Origin: Adiantum capillus-veneris | Lineage: Eukaryota > Streptophyta > Polypodiopsida > Polypodiales > Pteridaceae | Direction: 5' to 3' | DNA length: 64,000 nt | Assembly (NCBI GenBank): GCA_014529385.2 | Contig: CM043944.1 | Location: forward strand, 51,891,268-51,955,267 | In this document: positions 1 through 11,164 of the stretch, one piece after another | Layout: each line of letters starts with the position of its first letter | Position numbering within the stretch: position 1 is the stretch's first letter | The notes under the pieces: model-generated | What the model saw: only the letters and a program-made list of their open reading frames with translations | Database searches by the model: none | What the model was told of the DNA's origin: nothing | Made by a program: the position numbers and the translations under genes

Positions 1-1169
1 TACTGCTTATTCTAGTGGTATGGGACACTAGAATAGGTAGTATGTGGATGACGGCAGGCATAACCAATGTGTCTAATTTTATGGATTTTTCTTTTACTAT
101 TTGATACATATTTCTAATCATTGTTTTTCACAAGTATTGTTTGTAGATTTTCATCTTCGCAACTGAGGACAGTTGCTTTCCAACGGAGAGGTATGTTATA
201 GAATTGACATTTTATTATTTATTGCAGATGACAGGTGGAAAAGACTTTACCAAGCTAGGCTACTGCAAAAGGATATTATATTTATGTATATTTGATTATT
301 CAAGTGCTCTTTATGAGCTTTGGCCATTTATGACCGGCCGGCCAGTTTGTACTCACTTTGACCATTCAAGAATCTATAAATTAAATACGTGCAAGAGGGA
401 AATGGCCACTCTTGCACGGGGGGAGATTGCACCCAGTGTCTGTGTTCTTCTTCTCACCTCTCCTCTCTTCTCTCTCGTCGTGCCGGCGTAGCACTCCGCT
501 CTAGGAAGTGCGCCTACACGCGTTCGGTCACTCTCTCCCGCTCTTTATCTCTCTCTGTTCATGTATAGCATTGATTATGTGCTCGTGGATTCGCCAGGTA
601 TGGAGATTTGTCCGTTTTATGGATTGCAGTATATTGTTTTCGGTATTTTACAGGGCTCTCCATGCCTCAGGCTGTAGCAGATGTTATGGAATTGACATTT
701 TACTATTTATTGCAGCTCACAGGTGGAAAAGGCTTGACCGAGCTAGGCTATTGCAAAAGGATATTATATTTTATGTACATGTTATTATTCAAGTGCTCTT
801 TTATGAGCTTTGGCCATTTATGACCGGCCGGCCAGTTTGTACTCAATTTGACCATTCAAGAAATCTATAAATGAAATACGTGCAAGAGGGAAATGGTCAC
901 TCTTGCACGGGGGGAGATTGCACCCATTGTTTGGGTCTTTCTTCTCCCTTCTCCTCTCCTCTCTCTCGTCGTGCCAGCATAGCACTCCGCTCTAGGAGGT
1001 GCGCTTGCATGTTCTCCCTCGCTCTATTCTGTTCTCTATCTCTCTATGTTTGTGTTGAGATCGCTCATGTACATGTGCGACGATTCAGGTATGATAATAT
1101 ATCATTTTTATGGTCTGTATTGTGCTATTATGAGTACTTTGCAGGGCAGCCACGCAGCCGTCTGTAGCA
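1..1169 (+). mobile_element. LTR of a copia-like element with duplicated 3' half
   Basis: This segment ends in CTGTAGCA and is followed one base later by an initiator-Met primer-binding site, so it is read as a 5' LTR transcribed rightward. The left edge is outside the window. The part from about 190 to 687 is repeated as 688-1166, so the LTR carries a tandem copy of its own 3' half. A third, reverse-complement copy lies at 4944-5645. All copies share a GACCGGCCGGCC box, a stretch reading 'gtgcaagagggaaatgg', and a short GT-AG bounded segment just before the end (598-653 and 1089-1144). The small frames inside are not supported as proteins. Confidence 0.7.
190..1166 (+). repeat. Tandem duplication of the LTR 3' half (two ~490-bp units)
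   Basis: Unit one runs from about 190 to 687 and unit two from 688 to 1166. Both begin with 'atgttat(a/g)gaattgaca' and end near 'tgtagcag'. They stay alignable throughout with scattered substitutions, so the duplication is not recent. Misalignment or recombination between LTR copies would explain it. Confidence 0.8.
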
Positions 1170-1170
1170 G

Positions 1171-1182
1171 TGGTATCAGAGC
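1171..1182 (+). other. Primer-binding site, initiator-Met tRNA type
   Basis: TGGTATCAGAGC sits one base after the LTR terminus CTGTAGCA. This is the standard plant PBS complementary to the 3' end of initiator-Met tRNA, used by copia and many gypsy elements. It fixes the LTR end and the transcription direction. Confidence 0.85.
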
Positions 1183-2133
1183 ATAGGCTACGCTTCCGGA
1201 TAATGGATTTAGACAAACATCAGCTAAGTATTTTGTTCTCTCATGCTTGTTAGTGTTGTTAGTTGCTTCAGCCTACAGTAATTAGTGTTGATTGTATAAT
1301 ACAACTAGTCATCATTGAAATTAAAGAGAATTTCTTCTTTATTGTTATGATATAGTAATCACTAGTGTAAGTATGATAATTAAACATCATAATTGAACAT
1401 ATTAAACTTTATGAAAATACTCAATCATAAGAAAGGATTAGCACACGACCTTAGATAGGATATTATGAAAGATTAAGTAGTAGAGAGGGGATTAAAAAGG
1501 ATTAATGAAGGAATTATGATTGTTAATATTGTTAACACTTGCTAATAGGATGCAAGTGTTCGAATTCAAGTACGGAAAGAAAGAGATTAGAGATTGAAAG
1601 TTGCCCACGTGCAAGATCAAAGAAATTAGAGATAGAATTTTGGGTGCTCATGATCATATTGTTGATGAGATTAAGGCAGAAACAGGCATGCGATTAGCCG
1701 ATGTCCTGCAGGGCTCTTGCATGATTAAGGCGAGTTCAGCAGATGATTTGTATCATAATCATGCAATCATAGCGAGCTCGGGAATGCGATTTGTTCCTCA
1801 AGAGAAGGAATGAGTCCCTAACTCATGCAGTGGGGCAGACGATGAGGCGAGTCGCCGCAGTACGATCAACAAAGTGACTGCAAGGTCCTATTCAATGCCG
1901 GCGCCTCGCGAAGAATATGCAGCAGCTGCGCCAGCTATAGGCCTCCATACTAATGGCGCCAATAGGTTTGGATACATTGGGGATGCCATGTTACAGACGG
2001 GGCAGACATTATGGTAGCACAACCTCTCGATGCCCATGCATGCGGCTCCCATTTTTCTATCGCAGCCACCCAATCTCTCCTTTTTTTTTTCTCTCTCTTT
2101 TTCCCCACCCCTTGTGCAGCCGTGGTTTGCCAA

Positions 2134-2265
<132 letters not shown>

Positions 2266-2327
2266 TGTGCTTTCCCTCTTGCATGGCGGCACCAACTGCT
2301 GCAGCCAACTCCACGAAGCAGCCACCA

Positions 2328-2330
<3 letters not shown>

Positions 2331-2369
<39 letters not shown>
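2331..2369. repeat. (CT)n microsatellite
   Basis: A pure CT run of about 39 bp in the retroelement leader, shortly after the CA array. Confidence 0.95.
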
Positions 2370-2372
<3 letters not shown>

Positions 2373-2833
2373 TTCCAGTTGCCCCCCCCTCTTGATGCCA
2401 TGCAGTGGATCAAAACCCCATCTCATTCTATATTTCTCCGGTCCATTGCCAGCCACACGCTCTCTCTCATTCAGTTCAACCACCCAACCTCCATGTAGTG
2501 GTGTCGTAGGACTTATGCGCTGCTCCAGCCTGCAGTCCTTTACAGAGTGTAGCATGCAAACCCATAGTACTCTTTCTCTCTCTCACTCTCCCCCTCTACT
2601 CTGCAAACGGCTCCAAACCAACCTGCATGCAAGCTCCCCGTTCTCTACTACTGCAGTTGCGGAATTGTTGCCCACTAGCTCTATCTCTCTCTGTCTTCAG
2701 CCGTCACCCCACATTCCCTACCTAACTCCAGCCGCCATCCACCTGATTTCTCTTATACAGTTGTTGTTTCTCTCCCTTCACTCCAACTTGACAACCATTG
2801 TGCTTCTCTCGCACTCTCTCTGTCCAACCACCA

Positions 2834-2944
<111 letters not shown>

Positions 2945-3313
2945 GCTAGGGGCGCCTACCACACCAGCGGCAGCATGCAACCTCTCCCTCTTGCATGGCG
3001 GCGCCAACCGCTGCAGCCAACTCCGGATCCCTCTCCCTACTTTTTCGGCCCTGCATAAACATGCGCACTGCACCCGCTCTTTCTTTCATCCTCTACAGTG
3101 CCGGCACCAACTTGGCTGCGCAATAAACCACCACTGCACGATCTCCAACAGTGCCATCTGCTCACTTGAGCGTTCGCCCTGTTGCCCGCAGGAGTCCCTA
3201 CTTTTTGCTGCGGACTGGGGTTCTCGACTGTGTCCCCTGTTGTTGCAACCAGCAAAGTCGGCGACTCTGGGACACAATTGCTGACGACCATGTTGTTTTG
3301 ATAATGAACATAG

Positions 3314-4111
3314 GTGGTGACTGCAATCCAATTGGAGGATAATTTAATGATTCAAGGAGAAAGAGTGTCTGTTGAGCCTAAATCTATTAGCTCGCAAGCA
3401 TCAGGGCATCAACCAATGACCCTAAAGCCTATTGCTAAGGAGCCAAAGATATCTGAGATGACTTTAGCAGATCTCACCAAGGCTATTCAAGAGAGTCTTG
3501 GAGACAATCGTGCTCCGCAAAACAATCATATGTATCCAAGAAGGGAGCAACAATGGTGCTCAATATGCTATGGACCGCATAGTACCAGTGAATGCCCTAC
3601 TTTTAGAGTAAAATTCAATGGGAACTGCAATGCATGTGGAAGGTATGGTCATCAAGCTAAGGATTGGATAGTATTTAAGTGCGCGATGGCCAATAGACCA
3701 ACCTTAGCATGGACAGACACACCTCGAGTGCCTGCATTGATGCCGGCCCCACCTCTTGAACAAACATCACAACACATGGTCCCTAGGGCCGAAAATGTTG
3801 TTCAAACAACACCCTTACCACCTCCAGTGCTAGGACCGCAACCACCACATCCGAGAATCACTTCTGTGAATCAAGTGGGTTGTGAGTCATCTATTTCTTG
3901 TTTGGAAGGCTGTGAGGAAGATATAGATCCTAATATCGCCTATGGGATGGATGTGCTTGAAGAAAGTCCACAATACTACATGGAGGACTATTGGGGACAA
4001 GTCAAACTTGTATATCAAGTAGCTGCTCTTGCGGCAAGAGGCCAAAATATCAATTACACTTCTAAGAGACCACCTCTTCAATGCTATAGTGTGGAGGTCC
4101 ACATCGTGTAG
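3314..4111 (+). pseudogene. Retrotransposon Gag-like frame with zinc knuckles
   Basis: This is a 265-codon frame without an obvious Gag core at its start. It carries a cysteine cluster CSICYGPHSTSECP (C-x2-C-x4-H-x4-C) near residue 80, and a second cluster CNACGRYGHQAKDW near residue 102 whose final cysteine is replaced by tryptophan. Such knuckles bind the packaged RNA in retroelement Gag. A proline-rich stretch follows, then an acidic tail. The next frame (4150-4989) continues the same product after a stop and a frame change, so the gene is broken. The family (copia or gypsy) is not settled. Confidence 0.6.
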
Positions 4112-4149
4112 CCGAGTGTCCTATTAGGCTACAAAAGAACGCCACACTA

Positions 4150-4989
4150 ATGCAAACCAATCAAGCGAGCACGTCTACAATGCCGATACTCATGTGTAAT
4201 CGATGTGGCATAAATCATTTGATTGCCCAATGTCCAAATAATCCAAATGCACCGAAGATCACGCCATTAAACTTGATTAAAGTTACCGAGGAGCCATCAC
4301 CAAGTACACCCGCGGTACCAGTAAACGTACTCACACGATCAATGCTCAAAAAACAAAATTATATTCTTGAGGAAAGAGACACAGCATCAATTTCACAATC
4401 TCAAAAAAAGAAGAAAACACGAAGAAAGAGAACGCAAAAAGCAGCGAAGTCAGACCCCAGTTCAAAGACCAACATAGGGATTGGTGACGACCCCGTATAT
4501 ATGAAGGACGCTGAAGAAGATTCTTATTCATGTGAAACCATGGAGACCAAAACGACCACTAACATAGAAACCAGCAAGGAAGATCTTCATGAGCCACAAT
4601 GGCCACGATCCAAAAAGAAGATAGGAACTTACCCAAACCCTACAGAGGAGATTGAGCGAGTCGAGCAATTAAGGAGTTTGGTAGAAGATACCCAAAGGGA
4701 TCTAGAACCAACACCTAGGAAGATCCAAATTACAGACACCATGTTCCCTACGCAACAACAACCTCACCAAGTCCATAGACCCTTGGACATACCTAGTGTC
4801 ATCCAAGAAGAAAGTGACTTAAAGTCATGGGAAAGTGGGCGTACTCACTTCTTGATGGAAAGAATGTTTACAGAGGGACTACCTGATCCTATCGAAGAAA
4901 TGGAGATCCCATCTTCCCCACGTCAAGGGACTCAAGGCCAAAATGCTACAGCCGGAAGCATGGAGTTCCCTGCAAAATACCTGAAATAG
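4150..4989 (+). pseudogene. Gag/pre-protease-like frame, truncated by inverted LTR
   Basis: A 279-codon frame with a further knuckle CNRCGINHLIAQCP near residue 16. It is followed by VLTRSMLKKQ, a basic segment of the kind that precedes protease in plant gypsy polyproteins, and then a long charged, K/E-rich region. The last 15 or so codons come from the inverted LTR copy that begins at 4944, so the natural C-terminus and all of pol are missing. No protease motif is visible. Confidence 0.55.
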
Positions 4990-5645
4990 CATACACAAAC
5001 CATAGAACAGACTAATCGACATACCTGGCAACCACATAGACGCATAATCGACAATATACACGAACAAAGAGAGATAGAGAGCGGCGAGAGAGTGACAGAA
5101 CGCGTGTAGGCGCACCTCCTAGAGCGGAGTGCTACGCCGGCAGGGCGAGAGAGAAAAGAGGAGAGGAGAGAAGAAGACACAAGCACTGGGTACAATCTCC
5201 CCCCGTGCAAGAGTGACCATTTCCCTCTTGCACGTATTTGTTTTATAGATTTCTTGAATGGTCAAATTGGTTACAAACTGGCCGGCCGGTCATAATTGGC
5301 CAAAGCTCATAAAAGAGCACTTGAATAATAAAATGTACATGATATACAAATACATTTTCATAGGCCAAGCTGGGTCTAGTCATTTCCACCTGTCATGTGC
5401 AATAAATAGTAAAATGTCAATTCCATAACATACCTCTCCGTTGGGAAGCAACTTTCCTCAGTTGCGAAGATAAAAATCTGCAAACAATACTTGTCAAAAT
5501 CAGTGATTAGTATGTTGTGTCAAAAACATCACATAATAAAAGAAAAATTTATGAAACTAAACAATTACATTAGCTTATGCTTGCCATCATCCACATACTA
5601 CCTATTCTAGTGTCCCATACCACTAGAATAAGCAGTATATGTCAT
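4944..5645 (-). mobile_element. Inverted, near full-length copy of the 1-1169 LTR
   Basis: The reverse complement matches window bases 1-690 almost end to end: the 'ttctagtggtatggga' start, the GGCCGGCC box, and the terminus GGCTGTAGCA. It interrupts the Gag-like frame at 4943. No convincing target-site duplication is seen (CAAAA on the left is not repeated on the right). With the direct copy at 1-1169 it forms a 5.6 kb inverted repeat. Confidence 0.75.
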
Positions 5646-7564
5646 ACCCTGATGAATCACGATATCATTGGTCACACTCATCATCAATCTTACATTGTAA
5701 AGTCTCATCACATGAACACTATCGTGATAAAATCATCAAATACCAAATCCCGATCCAATTCCAATTCCACAACATAAGTCCAAATCCAATTCACTTTCAT
5801 TATATACCCGGGTAACAAAATCATACCAGTTGCAGTGGTGGCCAGCCATTGCAGCATGATTTCGTGATCGGTGTTGCCTCAACCGGCGAGTCTACACCAA
5901 TAAGACGTGCTGCCTAAATCGGCGAATCTGCAATAATGCTGCCTAAATCGACGGAGCTGCACCAATATGAGTACCTACACACTACCTAGATCGGCGAATC
6001 TGTGTGTGCGTGACCAATGGACTAGGCAAGACATAAAGGGAAAAAAATATTTACTATGTTGTTGACATCACAGTGCAGGAAATCAAAGCACTTACAAATT
6101 GTTGTGCATTATCCCAAAGTATTGTGGCTCACATGAGTAGCTGCACAACTTACTGACAAAGTATCTTAACAAAAATTTCTTTGAATTCAATTAGAGAGCA
6201 TAATCATTGCAGTGTTTGAGTATTCAACTTAAATACAATGCAGAGACGAATACAATGTAGAGAAAAGAGGAATGACGTATTCGAGGTACATACCAGCAGG
6301 ATCTAGAGTGGCTACTTGATTATGCGTGTCGAGAGAGTTGTGTTGTCTCTTGGAATGGTATGAGTAAACATAACTAGGAGCGTGGCATAGTCGTGTATGA
6401 CAGTGTGTAGAGGAGCGTGTTGCTGTGGTTAGGATTTGGACCTTCATGGAATCTTTTTCTCGTTCACACTTCAGATCAAGCGCGACCATCAACACAAACA
6501 GGTGTTTCTTATCCAGTAGCATTGCCCCTTATCTTTTTGCATCCATGTTTATCTGCTTTAATTGTGATTGGTAGCATAATATTCAACACATTTGCTTAGT
6601 ACCAAATATTAAATTCAATGTAATTTTTTGTCATAATCACTTGTCTAGATTTACAAATCAAGCAGTCCAACTAAGCTACTTTGACCAAGTTAGGTGTTAC
6701 AGATCTTCTCTTAATACCATGGGGAATGCTTTCCTAATAATCAATGGTTACTTAGGTTCTTAATCTGATTTAGGCAGCATTGTGTGAAATATACTAGGGC
6801 TTTCTAGTGGGCTTAGTCCCTATGGACCTGTAGTTTAAATATTATAAAGAGAGTTTACTTGTGTGATGAGCCTGGGGAGGTGTATCACTGTTATATGACC
6901 CCCCAAAGTTACAAAATTAAAATGCTGAAAATGAACAAATAAAAAATCAAAGTGCCACAATGTAAAATATTACGCTGGAAGAGAAATCTCAGCTTGATTT
7001 GGTACTTCAGTCACATGTATCGCCTATGGTACTAGAGCCCTTGAGGTTCCCAGTGTGGGCGCTTTTCCTTGAAAAGCAAAAAACCCAAGGCATACAAAAT
7101 AAGCAAACACATCAAAAGTAAATCAATGGGAAAAGACTTTTGGGGGGTCAAAGGAAAGGTAATCAGTCAGGCGATGATTTCATGAGAAATTCCTTTTATC
7201 GTAGCTTAACTACAAGGTCTTCTAGGTATAGCCTCTAGTCAGCCCTCGAACATGAAATACTTGGCTCTCGCGATTAAACAACTTAATTGACCAGAGAAAA
7301 TTAAGAAGCTTACCCATGATATTAATAGTCGATCTCTCGTGCCTTTCGACCGTTAAATAAGCTACCCCAGACTTGTTGAATTTTTTACCTTTACATATGT
7401 TTATGCATTTGATTACATTGCAATTTAATGTTTATTGCTGACAAATTGTTTAAAATTCTGTTACCAATCAATTTGTTTGCCTAAAACTACATATGCTTTT
7501 TAATCGCTTATGAGAATGCAGTTACTGTGCCAAAGTTGTTTGATTTTGTAGTGACTGAAGAAGG
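5646..7564. other. No gene recognised
   Basis: About 1.9 kb of AT-rich sequence with stop codons in all frames. The only structure seen is a short degenerate repeat at 5884-6002. The frames at 6229-6522 and 6417-6599 are short, composition-driven and unsupported. Confidence 0.6.
5884..6002. repeat. Short degenerate tandem repeat (GGCGAATCTG core)
   Basis: Four related copies of GGCGA(A/G)TCTG or a decayed form occur about 32-39 bp apart, with 'ctgcctaaatc' and 'caccaata' also repeated between them. Confidence 0.6.
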
Positions 7565-7658
7565 CTAAGGACATTCATCTCAAATGCTCTTCCACCTCGA
7601 CGAACGAGCTTCAACTCAATAGCTTTCGAGGACGGAATCTACATCAGGAAGGGGGGCA
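7565..7658 (+). pseudogene. Gypsy pol C-terminal tail and polypurine tract
   Basis: The frame reads ...NELQLNSFEDGIYIRKGGM, which resembles the acidic 'SFEDG...GG' tails of plant gypsy polyproteins. It is followed at about 7645-7658 by a purine-rich tract (AGGAAGGGGGGCA) directly before an LTR-type TGTTAACC. Everything upstream is lost or unrecognisable. Confidence 0.45.
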
Positions 7659-7856
7659 TGTTAACCCTCACAGCTCACGGACACCCTATCACCTACGACG
7701 GACATTGTATTATTTATTTGGTAGAGTCAGGTATCGGGCTTGTCGGTCCAATAGGAAAAGGGTAAGAGTGATCGCCGATGAGAGGCGCACTCTAATTGGA
7801 ACATTCAAGGGATTAGTTGGCTAAGCATGGGTGCCCAAGTGTGAATGGGGCGAGCT

Positions 7857-7866
7857 CATATAAAAG
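7857..7866 (+). promoter_or_regulatory. TATA box of the 7659 LTR
   Basis: CATATAAAAG lies about 200 bp into the LTR, at the expected place for a U3 promoter. The downstream sequence becomes pyrimidine-rich and then reaches the GA array. Confidence 0.5.
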
Positions 7867-7972
7867 TCAACTAAACCTAAAATTCACTCATTCTCTCATT
7901 TGTGCAATAGAAGAGTGCTCTTGCTCCATCTCCATCTTCTTCTTCTTCATCTCCTTGTGTGTGTGTGTATGC

Positions 7973-7974
<2 letters not shown>

Positions 7975-8070
<96 letters not shown>
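7975..8070. repeat. (GA)n microsatellite ending in G10
   Basis: About 87 bp of GA repeats followed by a ten-base G run. Frames through it give poly Arg-Glu or poly Ser-Leu and are not proteins. Confidence 0.96.
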
Positions 8071-8859
8071 AGAGTGTGCGATCGAGCATTGCAACGATGG
8101 CACAACGGCGGCGAACCGGTTGAGCGCGGCGAAGCGGCGGCTCCTTCTTCTTCGCGGCGAGAAATCCTCCACGAAGCAAGCGTAGAGCGGTGAGTGACAC
8201 ACCATCGTCTTCTTTGAGCTTACTAGTTTAGGCTTGTTGTGTGCTTGGAGCCATTTGTGGCTCGCACACGGTGTATCGGAAAGTTCCTTGCATTGACACG
8301 TGCGACATACGCGCACACACAAAAAAACCATGTCAGTAGCAAAATCAGTCAAGTGTCAGAGCCAGCATCAATTTTATGGGAAAAAGGGCCAGTCGGACTG
8401 TGTGTGATAATGATTTCAAGGAACATGGAGAGTATTAGCCAATGCATGTATGCCACATCATTAGCGGTGCACAGAACTCTAGGAACGGTAAGTAGTGGAG
8501 CTTTAATGACGAGAACACGTATAACAGAAAGGCGAGTAGCCATATTTTCTCATAAGTCTCCTACGCGACGTCTTCCTGTTGTTACACATTCGCCATCACC
8601 AAGCTCGGAAGCTTGTTCACTACAACCACATAATTCTTCGTCTGAAGCCACTTTTGATTGCTGCCTGCTTTACCAGCCACACCTGGATACGGGTTTGAAT
8701 ATACAAGTAAGTTTCCTTCTTCTACTGATTCATCATCTTTGCAGTGCATGGGTAGGAAAAAAATGTCAAAGAAAATGCAGGAAACCATAGAGGAAACCTC
8801 GGCACTTATTGTCACTGCTAAAGCCTCTCTACCACTTAATCCCCATAGTAAGTATGTGT

Positions 8860-11164
8860 TTACCGAGAAACCAGAAGCGTTGCTACGACTGTGGGATTTA
8901 CATGTGGTTGTGTAAGCCACAAGAATCAAGTTTGACACAACTATCATTAGGCAGGTTCTTGATTCCTTCAATGTTGATGACAGCAGCGTTGTAGTATATG
9001 GCAGGAAAGTGTCAACAACTTCAGATGACATTGCTTATGCTTTCAAGATGCCAAATGAGCCAAAGCCCGAATAGATAAGTGCAGCTCTTAAGGAAGATGA
9101 TGCAGCCAAGAAAAAACCCAAGGCTAGTGCACAAGGGGTTCTAGTAGCAAGTCTGGACATCCCTATTGCCTATTGGATTGTGGCTGAACTATGAGTCTAA
9201 AAAATAATCCCACATATGTCTCAAAAAATTTGTTTGCTATGTTATTGGCAAAGAAACTAGATGCCACAACTTCGATCAAATTATGTTAGATTCTGTCTCA
9301 TAATGTGCTTCAGTAGAATGCCAAGCTAAAGTCCCATACTATTTTTAAAGCCTGGTATGTCTGGCAGTTTCTTTACTGAGCAACTTCTCCTGATGCTCAT
9401 GACCAGGTGCGGATGGCTTGCAGTCAGAAACCCATCTCAGCAACTAATAATGTTGACTTGTCTTCAGATGAAGAAGCCCTAGGTACTCAGCCAGCTCGCA
9501 CTGAGAAGAAGAGAAAGGCCACACAAGTGGAAGCTGATATTTTTAAGAGACCAAAAACTACAAGGCCAAGAGTAGTGCTTTCTTGAAGCAGCTAGAAAGT
9601 TAGGTCAAAACTGTGTCTGCTGAAAAATCTCCAGTAGGCCAAACTTCATTTGGCTAGGCAGAACAGCCTCCAGTAAAGATTACTGTTGGGACAGCCAGCA
9701 AGCGGGGCAGAGTTCAACAAACACCAGCGCTAAAAAAGACCAGCCAGACAGGACCAATGCTGAGCAATCGGTGGTTCATACTGATAAGGAAAAAGGTCCC
9801 GCACCAGCCAGTCTAGTTAGTAAAGTTCCTATCCCTTTTAGTGAATTGGCTTTAGCCTTAACCAAGAAGGAAAGATTACAACAGCTGCAGACTCATCCTC
9901 TCACAAGATGATTAGTCCTGCACAAACCTGACTTTACCACATTACCATATATGGCCTCTGTTATAGTTTATGAACTGCCTCTGACCCAGCTACGGTCATG
10001 GATGGTTGATTAGTGCTTATCCAGTCATCCTAGAATACGATTGTCCATGCTTTGGGACAAATAATGGATGCCTCAATGACTACTGATCAAGTGACCAAGT
10101 TAAAAGTTGAACTGAGGAACAGTGAGCAGCAAGTCAAGAAGTTGAAACAGGATATAGGGGCACAATCCTTGAGGCATAGTGTTCTTGAAAATCAGTTAGC
10201 GAGGACAATTCAGAAATTGGAAAGTAAGTTGTCAAAGCTTGACTTTAAGATGAGGTAGTTAAATGAATAAAAGACACAAGCTGATAGAGCTACTGATGGA
10301 TTCAAAACTATGCAAAGGATGAAGAGAGTTGATTTCAACTCATTACTGACCAACCACACTGCTTTGAAAGCCTCTTTAACAAAGAGATACATATACAATA
10401 ACTTGGCTTATATTTTGAATCCAGCAGGCAACGCCGTTTTCAATATGGATAATCGGAAGGCACTCATGGAAACGATGCAAAGTGATTTGCAAGATAAGCT
10501 GCCTGAATATAACAGTGCTTTGGTAGATCAAGCTATTCTGGACTACATTGATAAGCAGAATAACCTCGATGAGGATTCTGATAAAGCAGAAGAGAAGGAT
10601 GAAGAGAGGGAGGACAAACCGGAAGATTGATAAGCAGAATAACCTCGATGAGGATTCTGATAAAGCAGAAGAGAAGGATGAAGAGAGGGAGGACAAACCG
10701 GAAGATAAATATGATGATGATAATGACACCCCTCTGTCTCCACATTCAAGATCTGGGGCTGGTGGATCAGCTGCCACAGGAGGCAGTCAGCCCAACACAG
10801 ATTAGCCAGATCAGTACAAGGATCAACAATTGGGAGATCAGGGGGCTGCTGACCAGGAACCAGGCAACACTGAATATTCCACAGTACACCAGTCACAGCA
10901 CAGTTCAGATGTGAAAGGGAAAGTTAATGCTGTGACTTAGACTTTGAAACGTGATGAGCAACATTCATTACAGCTCATCACACTGAACAAGAGGCTGAGA
11001 CATCAGGAAGCTCCTATAACTAGGATGTATCTGGAAGAGGATTTTATTCGTTTTGATTTGGAACATTTTTAGAGACTATATGTCTGCACCAGAGAAATGA
11101 TCCAACATTGGAAATCAGCCACTTTCCATGATCAGGAGTTGTGCCAACTACCTGAGCATCCTAG
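8860..11164 (+). pseudogene. Decayed Gag-like/plant-mobile-type coding region, 5' part
   Basis: Protein-like stretches can be followed through many stops and frame changes. They include IRQVLDSFNVDDSSVVVYGR near 8950-9040, a Lys/Glu-rich part near 9480, a coiled-coil segment at 10052-10258 (QVTKLKVELRNSEQQVKKLK), and a charged segment at 10310-10805. The first resembles the N-terminal region of 'putative plant transposon' Gag-like proteins, but only weakly. A 79-bp duplication at 10547-10704 shifts the frame. The region is interrupted by a solo LTR at 11165 and resumes after 13365. No catalytic domain is seen. Confidence 0.4.
10547..10704 (+). repeat. 79-bp tandem duplication inside the decayed frame
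   Basis: Two essentially identical copies (10547-10625 and 10626-10704) encode an acidic stretch containing DEDSDKAEEKDEE. Because 79 is not a multiple of three, the duplication ends the upstream frame and puts the downstream part in a new one. The near identity says it is recent relative to the rest of the decay. Confidence 0.9.

Larger units (their letters stand above)
7659..8330 (+). mobile_element. 3' LTR-like segment with TATA box and (GA)n
   Basis: It starts with TGTTAACC right after a polypurine tract, has a TATA box at 7857, and has a (GA)n array about 110 bp downstream. The right end is not certain; 8330 is approximate. No second LTR of this family is seen in the window. Confidence 0.5.

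Noticed and set aside
4939-5650. Target duplication around the inverted LTR copy
   Set aside because: CAAAA at the left is not found at the right end; the outer boundary is also uncertain.
8860-8925. Zinc knuckle CYDCGIYMWLC in the decayed frame
   Set aside because: It lacks the histidine and the C-x2-C-x4-H-x4-C spacing. It may be chance.
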